A DNA stretch of 64,000 bases from Scytalidium lignicola. Lineage: Eukaryota > Ascomycota > Leotiomycetes. Positions 1-12,944 of this stretch are shown here, piece after piece; position 1 is the stretch's first letter; every line of letters begins with the position of its first letter. The notes beneath the pieces were generated by a model. The model worked only from the letters and a program-made list of their open reading frames with translations, ran no database searches and had not been told where the DNA came from. The stretch covers positions 151,088-215,087 of the forward strand of contig NCSJ02000033.1 of the NCBI GenBank assembly GCA_002812745.2, given 5' to 3'. A program made the translations under genes and the position numbers.

Positions 1-1712
1 AAGGCCACTGAGTCGATGACTGGCCAGATGCAAAAGGAGAGGTGTTAGCCTGCCAGCCTTGCACGTTACGAATATCAGCTGAGGTATGGCGACGCGCTAG
101 GTTTGGAGGTGGCGATGTGACGGATGAAAGAGGATGCGGAGGAGGTGGAGGCGGAGGAACTTGGGAGCGTAGAGAACTTGGTGAAGACTGAGAGGTATTG
201 CCCCCAATTGAACCATATCTACGGGGAGTGATAGATAAGTGTGATGGGACCGGGGGGCGGTAGAAGTTCTGTCTCGGAAGTGAATTTGCTTGGGGTGCTC
301 GTCTCGAGTCATCCTGTGGTAATTGCCGTGGGGAAATAGGCGGGGCGTCTACACTGAGGTTGGAGAAATATTGCCGGCTACCTGAATACGGGGGCTCTGG
401 GGGATCATCTATTGATCTGATCACCTCTACCTGTCGTTGGATTTCAGCTTGCATATTGATAACTATAAATGTGTTAGCTATGATAACATTCTTATAACTA
501 GAAGTACAAACCATCACGATGAAGAGCGGTATCTTGGTTTGGTACAAGCGAAAGCAATGCTCTCGACATATCGTGATTTAACTGGCAGGAGTTAGTCGCC
601 CGTAGGAAGTATATCTTTCGATCCCATATATTTTTGCAGCGGACTGGTGAGATAAAAGCACGTACCTGAAGTGACCTAGTTAAAGCATCCATGACAACAT
701 GATTCCTGGCCTGGAGAAACTGGGTGAGATCTTCGCTCCTTGACAGTCTAGCATGCATCTCATAAAGATTGGTCTCGAAATTGGCAAGCCGAGTCTCGGT
801 TGAATCTTGCATTTGCTGGATCGGTTCTGCGGGAGTTCCTGGTTGGGATAATTGCGGTTTTGGGGCAGAATAAGAATCACGATGGACCAGAGCATGTCGA
901 GAAGCTCGACGCTTAATCTCCCTCAGTCCTACCAGGTCTCCCCGCTTGAAATTCCCATTGCCATGCTTGAATTCCCACAACGGAGACTCTGGCGAGCCCG
1001 TATGGAAAACATCACTAACTGTATATTTCTTACTAACAAGTTCTTATACCCTATAAAGTGGAATGCTACGAACCTTTGTGGAAGCCATACATATTCAGTT
1101 GTCGCACAAATGATGAAATATTTGTATGTTTGAAATATTGTCTGTAATATGTCAACTATCTTCTAGAATTGGATATTTGTAGGCAGACTTACGAAAGAAC
1201 CTTGGAGAAATCATTGGATGGTGACATGACAAAACTTTCTGCAGTATTTGACCAGGATATCAAATGTTGGATGCTTTGATCCTCAAGCATACTAACACTC
1301 CATCAGTACTATCCATAGAATACATCGCATTTTCAAATGCTTACTTATATAGTTTGTGAATGAAAGCAGTCTGGACAACTTTAGGTTGTTGAGCACCAGC
1401 TGCTGCTGCCGCTGCAGCATTTGGGCCAGTCACATTGTTATTGGGATTTTGTTGCTCTCCATTACCGCCGTTCTCATGTGCTCCATTTGCACTGGGTTCA
1501 GGGCTCGATCTTGATGGAGGAGCCATCATCGCAGATGTAGGCGGGCTTACGTCCATCGGATCTCCTCGAAGAGAAGGGGCAGAAGTGTGTAGAGTCGGTG
1601 GCTGGATGATAGGAACTGTTCGAGCCGTCCCTTGGCTAGAATCTTGCTCGTTTGGAAAGGGAGCTCGTATTGCTCGATCGTCTGTTAAATCCATCGTGGT
1701 TTTAACTGTCAT
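1..1712 (-). CDS. sfl1: SFL1-type heat-shock-factor transcription factor (C-terminus off window)
   Basis: DNA-binding transcription factor with an HSF-type winged-helix domain. Exons: 1712-1345, 1291-1193, 1141-1074, 1018-666, 581-512 and 462 to the window edge; introns are 49-84 bp with GT/AG ends. Joined exons give an unbroken HSF domain: FIHKLYNMLED, then SFVRQLNMYGFHK, then WEFKHGNGNFKRGDL. 'GFHKVSDVFHTG' and 'HGNGNFKRGDLVGLREIKR' are typical of the SFL1 branch rather than HSF1 or SKN7. Before the domain is a Pro/Ala-rich leader with a nine-Ala run. After it come a coiled-coil-like stretch and a Pro-rich tail. The first in-frame ATG is at 1712; a second at 1694 is possible. SFL1 proteins repress flocculation and hyphal genes in yeasts; the role here is inferred. 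The stop codon lies outside the window. Confidence 0.9.
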
Positions 1713-3564
1713 CGTCAGCAACCGGCATTCGAAGATTCGAGTTGAGCAAGAAGGAAAGTGAGAAGAGAGCTAGGTTTAGTCCACAAGGCAGGGCGTACGG
1801 ACCTCATCGCATCGCATCAACCTGATCAGTGCAGAATACCTACAGCTTCTGCCTATACCAAGCTGTGTCTCTTTTTGACGGACCTTCTGGTGATGTGATA
1901 TGCAGCAACTATCCGCGACAAGGGTTCAGGTCAACGACAATCGCGTTGCCATTCAGCCTCGCTGTCTGGAAGCGAGCGATCCCAGCGCCGTCGTACTAAG
2001 TGTCCCGATCGGCAGCCCGCGTGCTTTTTGTCGTTGTGATTGTCGCGATCGATTTCGATATGACGAAGACTTCGCGGAGGACTGCAATGAGTGGCCGCGA
2101 CCTTGCTCGAGCAATTGCGGAGAAGGCAGGAATAGAAATTCCGAGGAAGCGTCGAGTCGAATGGAGGAATTCCCGATAGAAGATAGCAGGCGCAACAGCG
2201 ACTTGTGGTGGTGTAATGCTCCCGTTGATTGCTAGTTCATCGCTCAAACTGCCATCCTTTTTGGCGGGTTCTAGACGCAGAATTCCGCCGTACGGGAAAG
2301 GCTTTGAGGAGACCCCGAGACGCAAGACGCGCGATACCACCAGTTGTGCTGTTAAACTGCGGCAACTAATCAGAGCCGCACGCTGGTTTCGGCTGCTGCT
2401 GAAGCAAGGCACAGATTTCCTAGCAAAACCCCAAGAGCTACTGCAACACTGCAATGCTGACCGATGCTTAACATCGACCCTTTTCGTGCATCTATTGGGT
2501 GTTCGGTTGTAGAAAATGGAAGTGGAAGGCGGATATTATTAGTGAAGTTGCGCCCCTGGATCAGAATGTGTGCATCCCGCGAGTTTCAGGAATGCTCGAG
2601 CACACCGCTGGAATGGTCATGAACAGCTGCGGCGCAAGCCCAGTCTGTCTTGTTAGATTTAATCTTTACAGTCTACAATTACTTCTATATAGTTACATCT
2701 GAATGTAAAGTCATATTTCGAATATATTTACTCTCTCGGCACAGGGAGGGGTTCTGACTAGCTCTCCCGCCTCATGATAATAGGATCTTAACTTACGGAT
2801 ACAAATAAGTTACCTGTCTACGGTTTCTGTTCCAACTCGATGATACGAAGGAGTACTCCCCTGTTCACCATCTTCCAGGATTGATCCAAAGCTATCCGCG
2901 TCTTGTAGGAAATGATCTATGTCTCAGGTCCTGAACAATATTATGCGACGGGATTCTGTGTTACTCCCGATTGTACTGTACATATCCATTTATCAGAGAA
3001 CACTGTTCCTCACTGCTTGTTCCACCTTGTACTTATAATTGAAGCCGCTTACTGGAAGCAATAACAATTAAGCAATACACAGGAGTGTGTACGGGTATCT
3101 GACGTGTATATCAATCAATATCTGGAGTCTGTCTCTCTTGGCAAGACTATATAGGGACATTTACCTAGATGGAACGAGGGTCGTGTACTGTACGTCTACA
3201 GGCCCAATTATAATTTGAGCCCGATAATAGATGGAAGCTGGTTACTTGGAATTAAAGGACTCATTGGTAGAATTCTCTGTAAAATAAATGATACAAACAT
3301 CTTGCCCATTTGGAAAAACAACGCTCCTTGGACATCCATCATGTGATTCGCTCATGGTTCTTTATACAGCCGTGCGCCTCCACCTCAAACTCACCATCAG
3401 ACTACTGTAACTAAATGTCTCCTGTCGGCAACTATTTATACAATCAGATTAGACTCTACCAATATTTTCCCATGTATAATACTACTTCAAACGTATTCTT
3501 CCCCCCCTAATTCCTTTTTATGAGCCCCAGTACTGCTGTCTTTCGGAATCACTTTCGCTCCACC
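1713..3564. other. Intergenic, divergent promoter region of sfl1 and the F-box gene
   Basis: About 1.85 kb without a supportable gene. The part next to sfl1 (to about 2.65 kb) is GC-richer and probably includes its promoter and a long 5' leader. Open frames here (for example 1996-2454 minus and 1900-2235 plus) overlap one another on opposite strands and show no recognisable domain. From 2.7 to 3.56 kb the sequence is AT-richer and has no coding signal. Confidence 0.6.
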
Positions 3565-5421
3565 ATGGCAAGTCACAGCCTTGCTCAGCACCTCTATTCC
3601 CTGAGACTGCAAAATGGCCGACCCGACTTTGAAAGGCGCAAAATAGAGTAGGTAGATCTCACTACTTTTCACTCTATCTTTCCTTCCTTGGTCTAGATTA
3701 CTATGAGATCAGAGTGTTTTCTGACAAACTCTCAGGTTGGATGACCTCATCCATTACCTGTCCAGTGCCGAAATAAGTCATCTTGTCAATCTTCTTCGGC
3801 CGTCTACCATCAGACATGATAAATTCGTTGATCTACCAAACGAGATCATCTTAGCCATTATGAACTATCTTGATCTTGAGGATGTAGTAACAGCTCGTTC
3901 CGTGTCTCACAAATGGTATTACAGGTGGACTGCACCGGAAATCTGTTTCGGCATAGCTGAGAGATACTTTCCAGATGTGCTGATCCGCTTGTATATGTCT
4001 CTCCCTGACGACCAAAAGAAGGCCACGAAGGCAGCCCTGAGCGAATGGGCATGTAAAAGAGCTGTGGATGTCGTGAAGTGCCAACGCGGCCGGTATACAT
4101 CAGCATCTGTGTATCAGCGTGAAAGACCCTGCACCTCTCCGATAATACCCTCACAGATTGAGTACTGCAACGGGAAAGTAGCCGAGCACCTTTCAAGTTA
4201 CCAAATCACTGTCAGGTCCCTTAGAACGGGTGAAAGGAAGGTTTACATGAAGGAGGAAAGGGAGCCAATATTAAAATGGTGGCTAACAGACAAACTATTA
4301 ATTGCTAATACTCACTATCCGTAAGTCTAATAATGTGTCCAGCACACCTGAGGTTTCTAGAACTTATTTATGATAGTAACAATATTTTAACTGCATGGAA
4401 TCTTGGCAGCGATGAGATGCATACCATCCGTCTAAGTGGCCCCTGTCTCAACTTAACTGCGCGTGGCAATTATGTTGGATTCCAAATTAATTCTGAAACT
4501 TTCATATGGAGAGTAGGTGGCCGACTGACGAGTGTGAAGGCTCCAAAAGCTCCTGCTTCTTTTCTCGGTCTCGACTGGTGGCCTTTTCATTTGCTTTTCC
4601 ATCCTATTAACGAAGATCACTATTTTCTCTTCTATCGGGCCATCAACGGAGAAGGTGCAACATTTCAAGTATTAGTCCAAGAATATGTAGGTGGTGAAGC
4701 AAGAACTATTTGCCATTCTAAATTAGCGACTGCCGTTTCTGCTCGTGGTGCTATTATAATGGATGGAACATGTCTTATAAGTTACCACGTAAAGGGACTA
4801 TCTAAGGACAGTGGAAAGACATATAAAACAGACCGAGATGTTGGATATACGGGTCCTTGTTACCATCAACAAATAGATCAGGGATCAACGAGAGACCCTT
4901 TAACGGTTGTTAATACTCTAACTTTCGACATATTTGCGAAGACTTTCTCTACACGATCATATCACATTCATAGTAATTTCAAAACCCTCCCTAGAGAAAG
5001 TAGTACTTGGGAAGACTCGATAAATCGATCATGTATTTGGCGAGACCAGCTACTTCTTCCTGTATATCCTACCGGCTCTAACACGGAAAGGAAACCAATT
5101 GGAATTGATGATATATTACTACTGGCCGTACAGCCTTGTGATAGGATCCAGCCAGCGCCTAACGTTACGCCCTTATATGTACAGACTTCGCCTGACGAAA
5201 AACAGGTGTTGTTCCTAGAAGCAGATCCTGAATTTCACAGATATGGTGTCTCCTTCTGCTGGGCAATGAGAGGCGTGTTTGCGGAGAAAACACGCCTGAT
5301 TCTAGATCCGTTTGAGGCTGGTGAACCTAATACGGAAGGTATAGTACGCGGAGATGATGATTTTGTAGTTCTATTTAGTAAGAATGGTTACGTCGTGTGG
5401 TCCTTTAATGAAGCATCCTAG
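3565..5421 (+). CDS. F-box domain protein
   Basis: Probable substrate adaptor of an SCF ubiquitin ligase. The start is ATG 3565 in a strong context (CACCATGG). Exon 1, 3565-3647, joins through an 88-bp intron to 3736-4320 and then, most likely, through a 56-bp intron (GTAAGT...GATAG) to 4377-5421; total about 570 residues. The F-box is at about residues 57-90: 'FVDLPNEIILAIMNYLDLED' followed by VTARSVSHKW. The rest resembles the beta-propeller-like C-terminal region of fungal F-box proteins, e.g. 'RSLRTGERKVY' and 'AWNLGSDEMHTIRL'. The second intron is needed because the frame meets TAA at 4322. The 56-bp choice restores the expected length at 'LLIANTHYPNNILTAWNL'. A 32-bp intron would also keep frame but is short for a fungus. 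Target unknown. Confidence 0.8.
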
Positions 5422-5650
5422 AGTCTTAATTTTTAGTATGTACCCTACTATTTCGAGGTAGGTCAGGGCAGGTAAAACACGCAGTTAAGAGTAGCATCAA
5501 ATTCTAAATATGATCTCAAGTAATATATTGTGGGCCTTAGGAGGATCATGAATACAAAGCTACAAAGCTAGCCATCCGTTTCTTATATGTTATTGACAGG
5601 TATCAAATCTAATTACATCTAGCATTAGAGCATACTTCTGGTTTCAAATC
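5422..5650. other. Convergent 3' intergenic spacer
   Basis: About 230 bp between the stops of the F-box gene (+) and the epimerase (-). It is AT-rich and no gene or repeat is seen. Confidence 0.5.
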
Positions 5651-6847
5651 TCACTTTGAAAGTAGAGGCTGTAGACTCTTAACCAGATCCACGATACTTT
5701 CCTCAACAGTCCTAAACTTTATGCCGAGAACCTCCTGGACCCTGCTGTTGTCATACTTGTATAATCCCTCAGGCATATCACCACCTTTGGCATCCTCCGC
5801 AGGTAACTCCGACTTATATTCTGGGAAGTTCTTGCGAAGGACCTCGACGATCATCTTGTTGCTAAAATACCCAGCAGTGACAAAGAATCGCTTTCCTGCT
5901 GCATCTGGTACCTCAATGGCCCTAATATGAGCTAGAGCTAGGTCACGGACGTCAATCCATAAGTATGTTCCCGTGTCGGGGATTTCATTCGTGAATTTCC
6001 CAGTGATGAGATCACGGACCCGTTCATTGGAGGTGTTTAATGTACTCAGGCTGTTCAGATAGTGGATAACCGGGCCAAATACCATGGGAGGGTTCATGGT
6101 TGATAAAGTGAAATTTGGTTTCTCTTGCTCTATAAAAGCCCATGCTGCTTTCTCTGCGAAAGTTTTTGAAGCACGATACGCATTAGGTGGGTTTAAAGGT
6201 GCCTGTTCAAGGGTAATAGGGTTCCAGTCGTTTTCTGAATAAGTGTGGTCATAAATAGGCCCTGCGAAGGGATCAAGTATGGCGGCAAAAGAGGAGGTTA
6301 TAACGACATGTTTGACAGTAGGTGCATTTTTCTTAATAGCTTTGAGAATTCCTTTTGACCTATCAGCTGCCTGGATAACCTTGATATTGCATCTTCAACC
6401 TACCTGTCGTGCCCTTAATTGCAGGATCTAACATGTCCCTCTGAATATCAACTGGACGCATATGAAACTATACCACAATAATACTCTATTAGCCACAACT
6501 CCCTTCGTCGAGAAAGAGGGCTGAGTTCAATTAACTTACAGGTGACGCAGTATGGATCACAGCTTCCAACCCCTCAATCTTGACAGCTTCGTCAAAAGCT
6601 CCATCCTTGGCAATATCCTCTACGATCCTAAAGTCCAGTTTCTCCTTCGGCGTACTTGAATGAGCCTCTCGTATCTTTTGCGCCTTTTCTTCCGATCGAA
6701 CCGTAGTTACAACTGAGTGGCCACGTTCAAGAAGAATATCGAGAATATGAGCGGCAATAAACCCAGAACCACCTAGTAGTTGACATTAACAATCGAACCA
6801 GAGCTGGTAGACTGGGAGGCCTTACCTGTAAGCAACACGCGGGTCAT
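5651..6847 (-). CDS. NAD(P)-dependent epimerase/ketoreductase (extended SDR)
   Basis: Cytosolic oxidoreductase of the dihydroflavonol-reductase/GRE2-like extended SDR family. Exons: 6847-6826, 6772-6540, 6467-6404 and 6351-5651; introns 53, 72 and 52 bp; 339 residues. The first intron falls just before the N-terminal Rossmann glycine motif, so 'MTRVLLT' joins 'GGSGFIAAHI' (TGxxGxxA). The catalytic pair is visible as YRASK in 'NPPNAYRASKTFAEKAAW', with the upstream Ser in 'VVITSSFAAI'. The C-terminal substrate region is complete, so the enzyme should be active. Substrate cannot be read from sequence; relatives reduce aldehydes, ketones such as methylglyoxal, or phenylpropanoids. It is the only reductase here and shows no biosynthetic neighbours. 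Confidence 0.88.
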
Positions 6848-7406
6848 TTTGAGAGACACGTTGTTTTAATTAATAGTTTATTCTTTGATTTGTTCTTCGA
6901 GCGCGTAATGCTGTTTCAATCTCAAGGCATTGCTCCTTAATATAGTTATTGATGGCGGGGTGATACTAAATATTTACCCCTCCATCGCCGAAGGAGCATC
7001 GGAGATAGAGCTATTACGATCCCCACTTTTAGATATTCACAATACTGTAAAAATGTTTCCTGGCGCCAGACGGTTAGCGTGCAATAAGTTACCGGATATT
7101 GCCTCGGTGGCGGCTACTGAGATATCACTGAATGACGATTGATACCTCGGAATAGATGGCCAGAAAAAAGAATATAGTTGATAATTAGTGTATTTGATCT
7201 GCTCTTATTACATTCCCAATACAATCAATCAGTACGACCTCCAGAAATGCGTGAAATCACAATGCAACTAGTTATATATCGCCAATGAAAGAGCCTGGAA
7301 ATCCCTTAATGCTTGCAAGTAGAGGAGAAAGGCAATCCACAAAGAGACATAGAAATACGGCTTTGGAGCCATGGTGGATTTATTGCTGGAAGGCAACCCC
7401 TGCGCC
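6848..7406. other. Intergenic spacer
   Basis: About 560 bp between the epimerase start and the exchanger stop. It presumably carries the epimerase promoter. A 70-codon plus-strand open frame at 6930-7142 has no recognisable features and is not called. Confidence 0.5.
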
Positions 7407-10400
7407 TCAGCCAATGCTCTTGTAGTTACCACCCGCAGTCATGATATCAAAACGGCTCCCCCCAATCGAATCCAGATTGTTCGTACCCGAAAACCAGAAC
7501 CCGATAATAACGGTGAAATAGCCCAGGAGTAGAATCGAGCCTTTAAAATAGTTACTCTTGCCTTCACCATACATATAGCTCAGGAGGAAGACACACAGAA
7601 TCACAGTGACCATGTCCCACTGGGGGAAGATGAGGCTGAATGTCCGGTCTACCAAGTCTGTAGTGTCGAGCCACTGCGCAGTAATTGCGCTGAACAGAAC
7701 TAGGGCTGGGATTTGAAGCAGACAAACCTGAAGGGCATACGCGGATCCAATTTCCATGGAGAGCGCAATGTTGCCATTCATAGCAAAGGAGATTGCATTC
7801 TATAACCATGTCAGATAACAATCATATGTATGAATCCAGGAATATGCTTACCAGAAATTCCGTGGTGTTCGGAACTAGGGCGAACAAGGTGATCCCTAAA
7901 AACTTCTCGTCAATAGCAAAGCCGTTCAATACCACATCTACTGTGTTAACTAGAATCTCGGCAATAAGGGCATATAATAATGTGGCTCCACAGAGAATGA
8001 TTGAACTCTTCATTCGACTCCAATTAGGAGCGTCATGGCCCCCTCCTTCTCCAGCAGCCATGGTCTCAGCAGCTAATACATCTTCGGGCTCTCCATGCAC
8101 AACACCTGGTCTCGTAGAAATAGGGGCGTGAGCAACAGCAGGTGTCTTGCGAGGGGCTCTTATAGCATCCCTTGCGGCCATTGTAGCTGCAGTAGCTGCG
8201 ATTTCTGCAGCTCCTCGGACTATCTCATTGCTCTGCGCCTCTGATAAGCCAGACATTTGAAGTTCAGATTTCATGCTCTCTCCGCCACTACTTTTTGGTG
8301 GGACCATGTGAGGTGTCTGTGAACCGCCATTCGGCCCCGATGCTCTAGAAGATGATTCATTTTGTTCATTTTCAGTGTCCAGACCAACTTGTTTTAGTGA
8401 TTGGCCTAGAATTTTCTTGTAAAGTTGTGACTCACGAATATCAGCTCCGGTAAGAGTTGAACCCCTCATTAGTCGAGCCTGTGGAGTCTGAAGAGATACA
8501 CTTGGATGGTGTGCATCTTGGCCTTTTTTATCTTCTGCATCAGTGTTCCAAATTACGGCTGCGTGGGTTCGAAGGGTGAACCATAACCCAATAACGTAAG
8601 ACAAGAATAAGAAGAAAGCAGCAAACCAGCAGTATGGTCGAACCGCCTCGAGGTAGAATCGATCGTCAAGAGTTGGAACCTGAGAAAAGTAGCAGCGGCG
8701 ACAGTCGCGGCTTGGCGAGCGACCCCCACTATCAACACAACTAAGACAGTTGAGTTCATGCTAAGGAGTAGAGGTCAGTATCCATTCCTGAGGGCATGAA
8801 ATGATTTAACTTACAGTTCCATATATCTGATAGAAAAGCGTAGGACTAAAAGCAGCGAGGACAGCAAATATAAGCATAGTGGACGTTACACTAGCTGACT
8901 GAGCATTAAATCTTTGAGTCTTCCGTTTAATAGCCCCAAAACACATTGAAATCCCCGGCAGGAAGAGGATACCAGCAAAAATGCTACCAATTATACTTCC
9001 CTCGACAAGCTGTCCCTTGCCTTGATTAAGTGCTACGCAATATAGGAAGACTTCCACTATAGTCGAGAAAAACGCGTTGATAGCAGCACCAAGACCCATA
9101 GACGATTGGGCAGAGATAGAAGCTACTGCTTGCCCAATGAAGTAGGCCAGCGGAATAATTGAGAACAGACCTGCAACAAATAAAAATGACGGGTTGGTGA
9201 TAGTAAGTTGAAGCCCCAAGACTTCGTAGAGGATGAAATAGTCGAAAATAACGAAAATGACGACACTCATCAGATTTATAAGAAATATATTAGTCCCATC
9301 GAGTGTATACTTCCAATACTTCAGCCCTACGGCACGGTATGTGCAGAGAAGAATAGATGAGTGAGGGATATTGCTAGCCCGAGAATATTCCGAGTCGGAT
9401 TCAAAAGAGAGAGCCAGAGGATGCCGTCGTAAATGGTAAAATAGTAAGGATGTTACCCTTCCCATTGGTATAAAGAACACTAGGAACCAACAGATTCCGG
9501 AGACCAAGAACAATAAAGGAGTAATCAGACCATAAAAGAATAGGAAGAAGATTACCCTTCCGATATTCCATTGACCTCTTCCAAAGAGTCTCCTTTTCAG
9601 AGGACGTTCAGAAGATTCTTGGTGCAATCCACGTCGGGAGCGGCCTAGGAGGCTATCCGTCTCACTAGTATATGAATCGATGCTCTGTCTTGAACGGCCT
9701 ACGATGGAGCGACTTTCTTGGGGACCGAAGAACAAACGGCCATCCTCAATGTCTCCACTCTGCCACTGTTCGTATTCTGTAATACTACGGCCCTCTCCTT
9801 CATCTTCGTGAGCATAGGCCTCGTCTTGCTCCAGTCGAACAAACTTCCCGAACGGGTAGAAGAGGTAACTACCAAGACCCCATAAGACTTTGCCATACTC
9901 GATGGCACTCGGCGCCGCTGCAAAAATGAAACAAACCATGGCTCCAACGTAGGCCACAAGGGCCAACCACCAACCAAAGCAGATCGTCCACAATATATTG
10001 AAGAAAAGTAGCCAATTATTGACTCTTCCTCCAGGAGTCGAGTGAATATCCCCCTCAGCATTCTTCTGAACTGACCGGTTCTTTTTATATAATGCTGGCT
10101 TCCAAATACGAATACCAAACGGATGAGTCTCATTTATAGCCTCCTGACGATCTTTGAGTGTGAAGCTCTCAGCATCGCTTAGGCCGCCGTCGTCATCGTC
10201 ATCGTCGTCGTCGTCCGGATCTGCGTCTTCCAATCCACGAATGGTGCCTTCATCAGCAGATTCCTCGTCTTGATTGTCATTGAGCTCTTCAGTTTGGGTT
10301 GCAGCTTCAACCTCACTCTCAGCTTGTACTTCTTGTTCGCGAGAAGAATCAACTCTTGGTAAGACCGTAGTAGGCCGCCTTCTCAAAGTAGACGGTTGAC

Positions 10401-11012
10401 GCCGTAGAGAGCGATAGCCTGAAGCCGGCCCAGTTTGGCCAGCCTGACGGCTAGCCACACCACCCCCAATTTCACTAACATCGTCGTCCACTGAGAATTC
10501 TTGGCCACGATGAGGAGCTTGCACATTCGATGATGTTCGGCGGGCCATTCCCGGTTTCTTCGATCGCTGACCCCCTCGACCCCGCTCCGGTGCTAGCAAT
10601 GGAGACCTTATCTGTGCGAGAGAACGTGAAGACTCGTGGCTGATAAGTTGAGGTCGTTCGGAGGTGTGAGAGGATTCGCCGCTTCTGTATTCCCCAGGAG
10701 CATTTGGAGAAGTTATTGTGTTGATGGCGCCTTGTCGAACATGTTAGTTCTGCATGCTAGAGCTGGATACTAACTGCTACATAAAAATTGGTCACGGAGT
10801 GTGAAGCATATAAAATTCTCAGATCACCTACCATATGACTGAGTTTCAGTGGGCCTGCGCCGTACGGTATCTGCCGACTGAGATGTGGTTGATCGCTCTT
10901 CAGTTTGGTCAGAGATGGACTCGACTCTGGAGAGAGAATGCCTGTTATCGGTGGGAGAAACAGGCATATCATCATTAGCTGGATCAGGAGCCATTGCAGG
11001 TCCTGGAGGCAT
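7407..11012 (-). CDS. vnx1: VNX1-like vacuolar monovalent cation/H+ exchanger (CaCA superfamily)
   Basis: Large antiporter of the Ca2+/cation exchanger superfamily; yeast VNX1 exchanges Na+ or K+ for H+ at the vacuole. Exons: 11012-10832, 10730-8815, 8760-7852 and 7799-7407; 1132 residues. The first 280 or so residues are hydrophilic, with a nine-Asp run. Hydrophobic segments follow in two blocks separated by a long charged loop (about residues 760-930). The two pseudo-symmetric ion-binding repeats are seen as 'GLGAAINAFFSTIVEVF' (about residue 625) and 'ALVPNTTEFLNAISFAMNGN' (about 990, formed across the last intron). 'LNCLSCVD' and 'SRDCRRCYFSQ' give a Cys-rich luminal loop conserved in fungal members. 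The N-terminal exon ends at G|GTAGGT, and the next begins after GACAAG with a CTAAC branch site 13 nt upstream. Confidence 0.88.
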
Positions 11013-11672
11013 GATGGGCTATGGTTATTGACGCGCCAGTACACTCAGAAATTACCTAGATAGGAGCTCCAAGATGGCTCAAACCGTCCAGACGATATTT
11101 AGTACAGATAGTAGCGCAGCACGACCGTGCTGATCATCCACACGAAGACCGCAGGCACATCCGCAATAGGTGCCGTGGTAAAATGCTTGGGTGATTAAGG
11201 AGCCAAGTCAGAAGCAGCCGGACGAAGGAAATATTCGATATCTGCAGACGTCTCTGCTACCGGTGTTTCTGTGGTTACTGCTATCTTGACGAGAGAAGCA
11301 CCCAAGGTGGGAGCTATTGGCTGGGTCACGGAATCGCGTCAGTAGCTCATGCACCAAGCGGCAACCCTAGCACGATTGGGCTGCCAGGTTTCCCCTAAAG
11401 TTAGGTCTTGGTGCCTCATCTAATGTCTAATGCCTATTTAATAAGGCCACAGTAGCTGAGGTTAGCTAGTGCGTTGTGTGCCTTACATGCCTTACAACTA
11501 TTAGCTCATCAGTCTTGATGAGGAGGCGCATAAACTATTAAACGCGGCCAGCTTGTTGCCTCCACGCCTTCTTCAACGAACCTTCTACGCAATCACGAAC
11601 ACCGTGATTAGGCTTAGGGAAAGCGCCTTTCGAACCTCTTACGCACCTCTCCGTATCTTTCCACCCAAAAAG
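11013..11672. promoter_or_regulatory. Divergent promoter between the exchanger and RPT6
   Basis: About 660 bp shared by two head-to-head start codons, so it should hold both promoters. No ORF is credible. I did not find a clear yeast-type proteasome element (GGTGGCAAA). An open frame continuing upstream of the RPT6 ATG has no ATG and is treated as leader. Confidence 0.5.
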
Positions 11673-12944
11673 ATGGCGCTCGATAGTTTTTTTCATAACA
11701 AAATCGAGAGCATGAAGCTCGAGATTATCCAAGGTCAAGCTGTCTTGAGAAGATTAGAAGCTCAGAGAAATGATTACAACTCAAGAGGTAGTCCCCCAGT
11801 TTTACTCCCCCTCGCCCGCAACTAACCTTGTCACAGTGCGGCTTCTACGAGAAGAGCTCGGCTTACTGCAACAACCAGGATCTTATGTGGGAGAGGTGGT
11901 AAAGGTTATGGGCACGAAGAAGGTGTTGGTTAAGGTACATCCAGAGGGCAAATATGGTACGTATCCAGAGATCGGCGACTTTCAAAGCAGAGAACTGATA
12001 ACGAAGCAGTTGTTGATATCATGGACAATGTCGACATCACTAAACTTACCGTCGGGAAGCGAGTGACTCTGCTATCTGACTCGTACAAGCTCGAAAAGAT
12101 GTTGCCATCATCGGTAGACCCGCTAGTATCCCTCATGATGGTGGAGAAGGTCCCCGATAGTACATACGACATGATTGGTGGTCTGGATCAGCAGATTAAG
12201 GAGATCAAGGAGGTTATCGAACTTGGTTTGAAGCACCCAGAACTCTTCGAGTCCTTGGGTATAGCACAACCTAAAGGTGTGCTTCTGTACGGGCCGCCGG
12301 GTACTGGGAAAACCCTCTTGGCTAGAGCAGTTGCACACCACACGGACTGCAAGTTCATCCGTGTATCAGGTTCCGAATTGGTGCAGAAGTATATTGGAGA
12401 GGGTTCTCGAATGGTCCGCGAACTCTTCGTTATGGCCCGAGAGCACGCTCCTTCTATTATTTTCATGGACGAAATCGATTCCATCGGCTCTTCTCGTGTT
12501 GAAGGTTCCTCTGGTGGCGATTCAGAGGTTCAGAGAACTATGCTTGAGCTACTAAATCAACTTGATGGCTTCGAACCTACTAAGAACATCAAGGTCATCA
12601 TGGCTACCAATCGTTTAGATATATTGGATCCAGCCCTATTGCGGCCTGGACGAATAGACCGAAAGATCGAGTTCCCTCCACCAACTGTTGAGGCAAGAGC
12701 AGACATCCTCCGCATTCACAGCCGAAGCATGAACCTGACTCGTGGCATCAACCTGACGAAGATTGCGGAGAAGATGAATGGATGCTCAGGCGCAGAATTG
12801 AAGGGTGTATGCACGGAAGCAGGAATGTATGCATTGAGGGAGAGAAGAGTGCATGTCACACAGGAGGACTTTGACTTGGCCACGGCGAAGGTCTTGAACA
12901 AGCACGACGACAAGGAGGTGAGCTTAGGGAAGCTGTGGAAGTAA
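11673..12944 (+). CDS. rpt6: 26S proteasome regulatory subunit RPT6 (AAA+ ATPase)
   Basis: One of six ATPases of the 19S base; it unfolds ubiquitinated substrates and opens the 20S gate. Exons: 11673-11787, 11837-11956 and 12010-12944; 389 residues, matching the family. N-terminal coiled coil '[20 protein letters not shown]', then the OB domain ('[20 protein letters not shown]'). Walker A GPPGTGKT at residues 173-180, Walker B IIFMDEID near 230, the sensor/second region '[20 protein letters not shown]', and the C-terminal helical domain ending GKLWK. That tail lacks the usual HbYX motif, as expected for RPT6. Everything essential is intact. Both introns keep frame exactly at conserved positions (RG|VRLL and KY|VVDI). 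Confidence 0.97.

Noticed and set aside
97..312. 71-codon minus-strand open frame
   Set aside because: It lies in a shifted frame over the last visible exon of sfl1, whose Pro-rich frame continues the HSF protein.
1996..2454. 152-codon minus-strand open frame upstream of sfl1
   Set aside because: No domain, overlapped by plus-strand open frames of similar length and low-complexity composition; more likely promoter/leader DNA.
4321..4352. 32-bp intron in the F-box gene
   Set aside because: Keeps frame but is shorter than the other, clearly supported introns of the window (about 48-134 bp); the 56-bp alternative (to 4376) also restores the family length.
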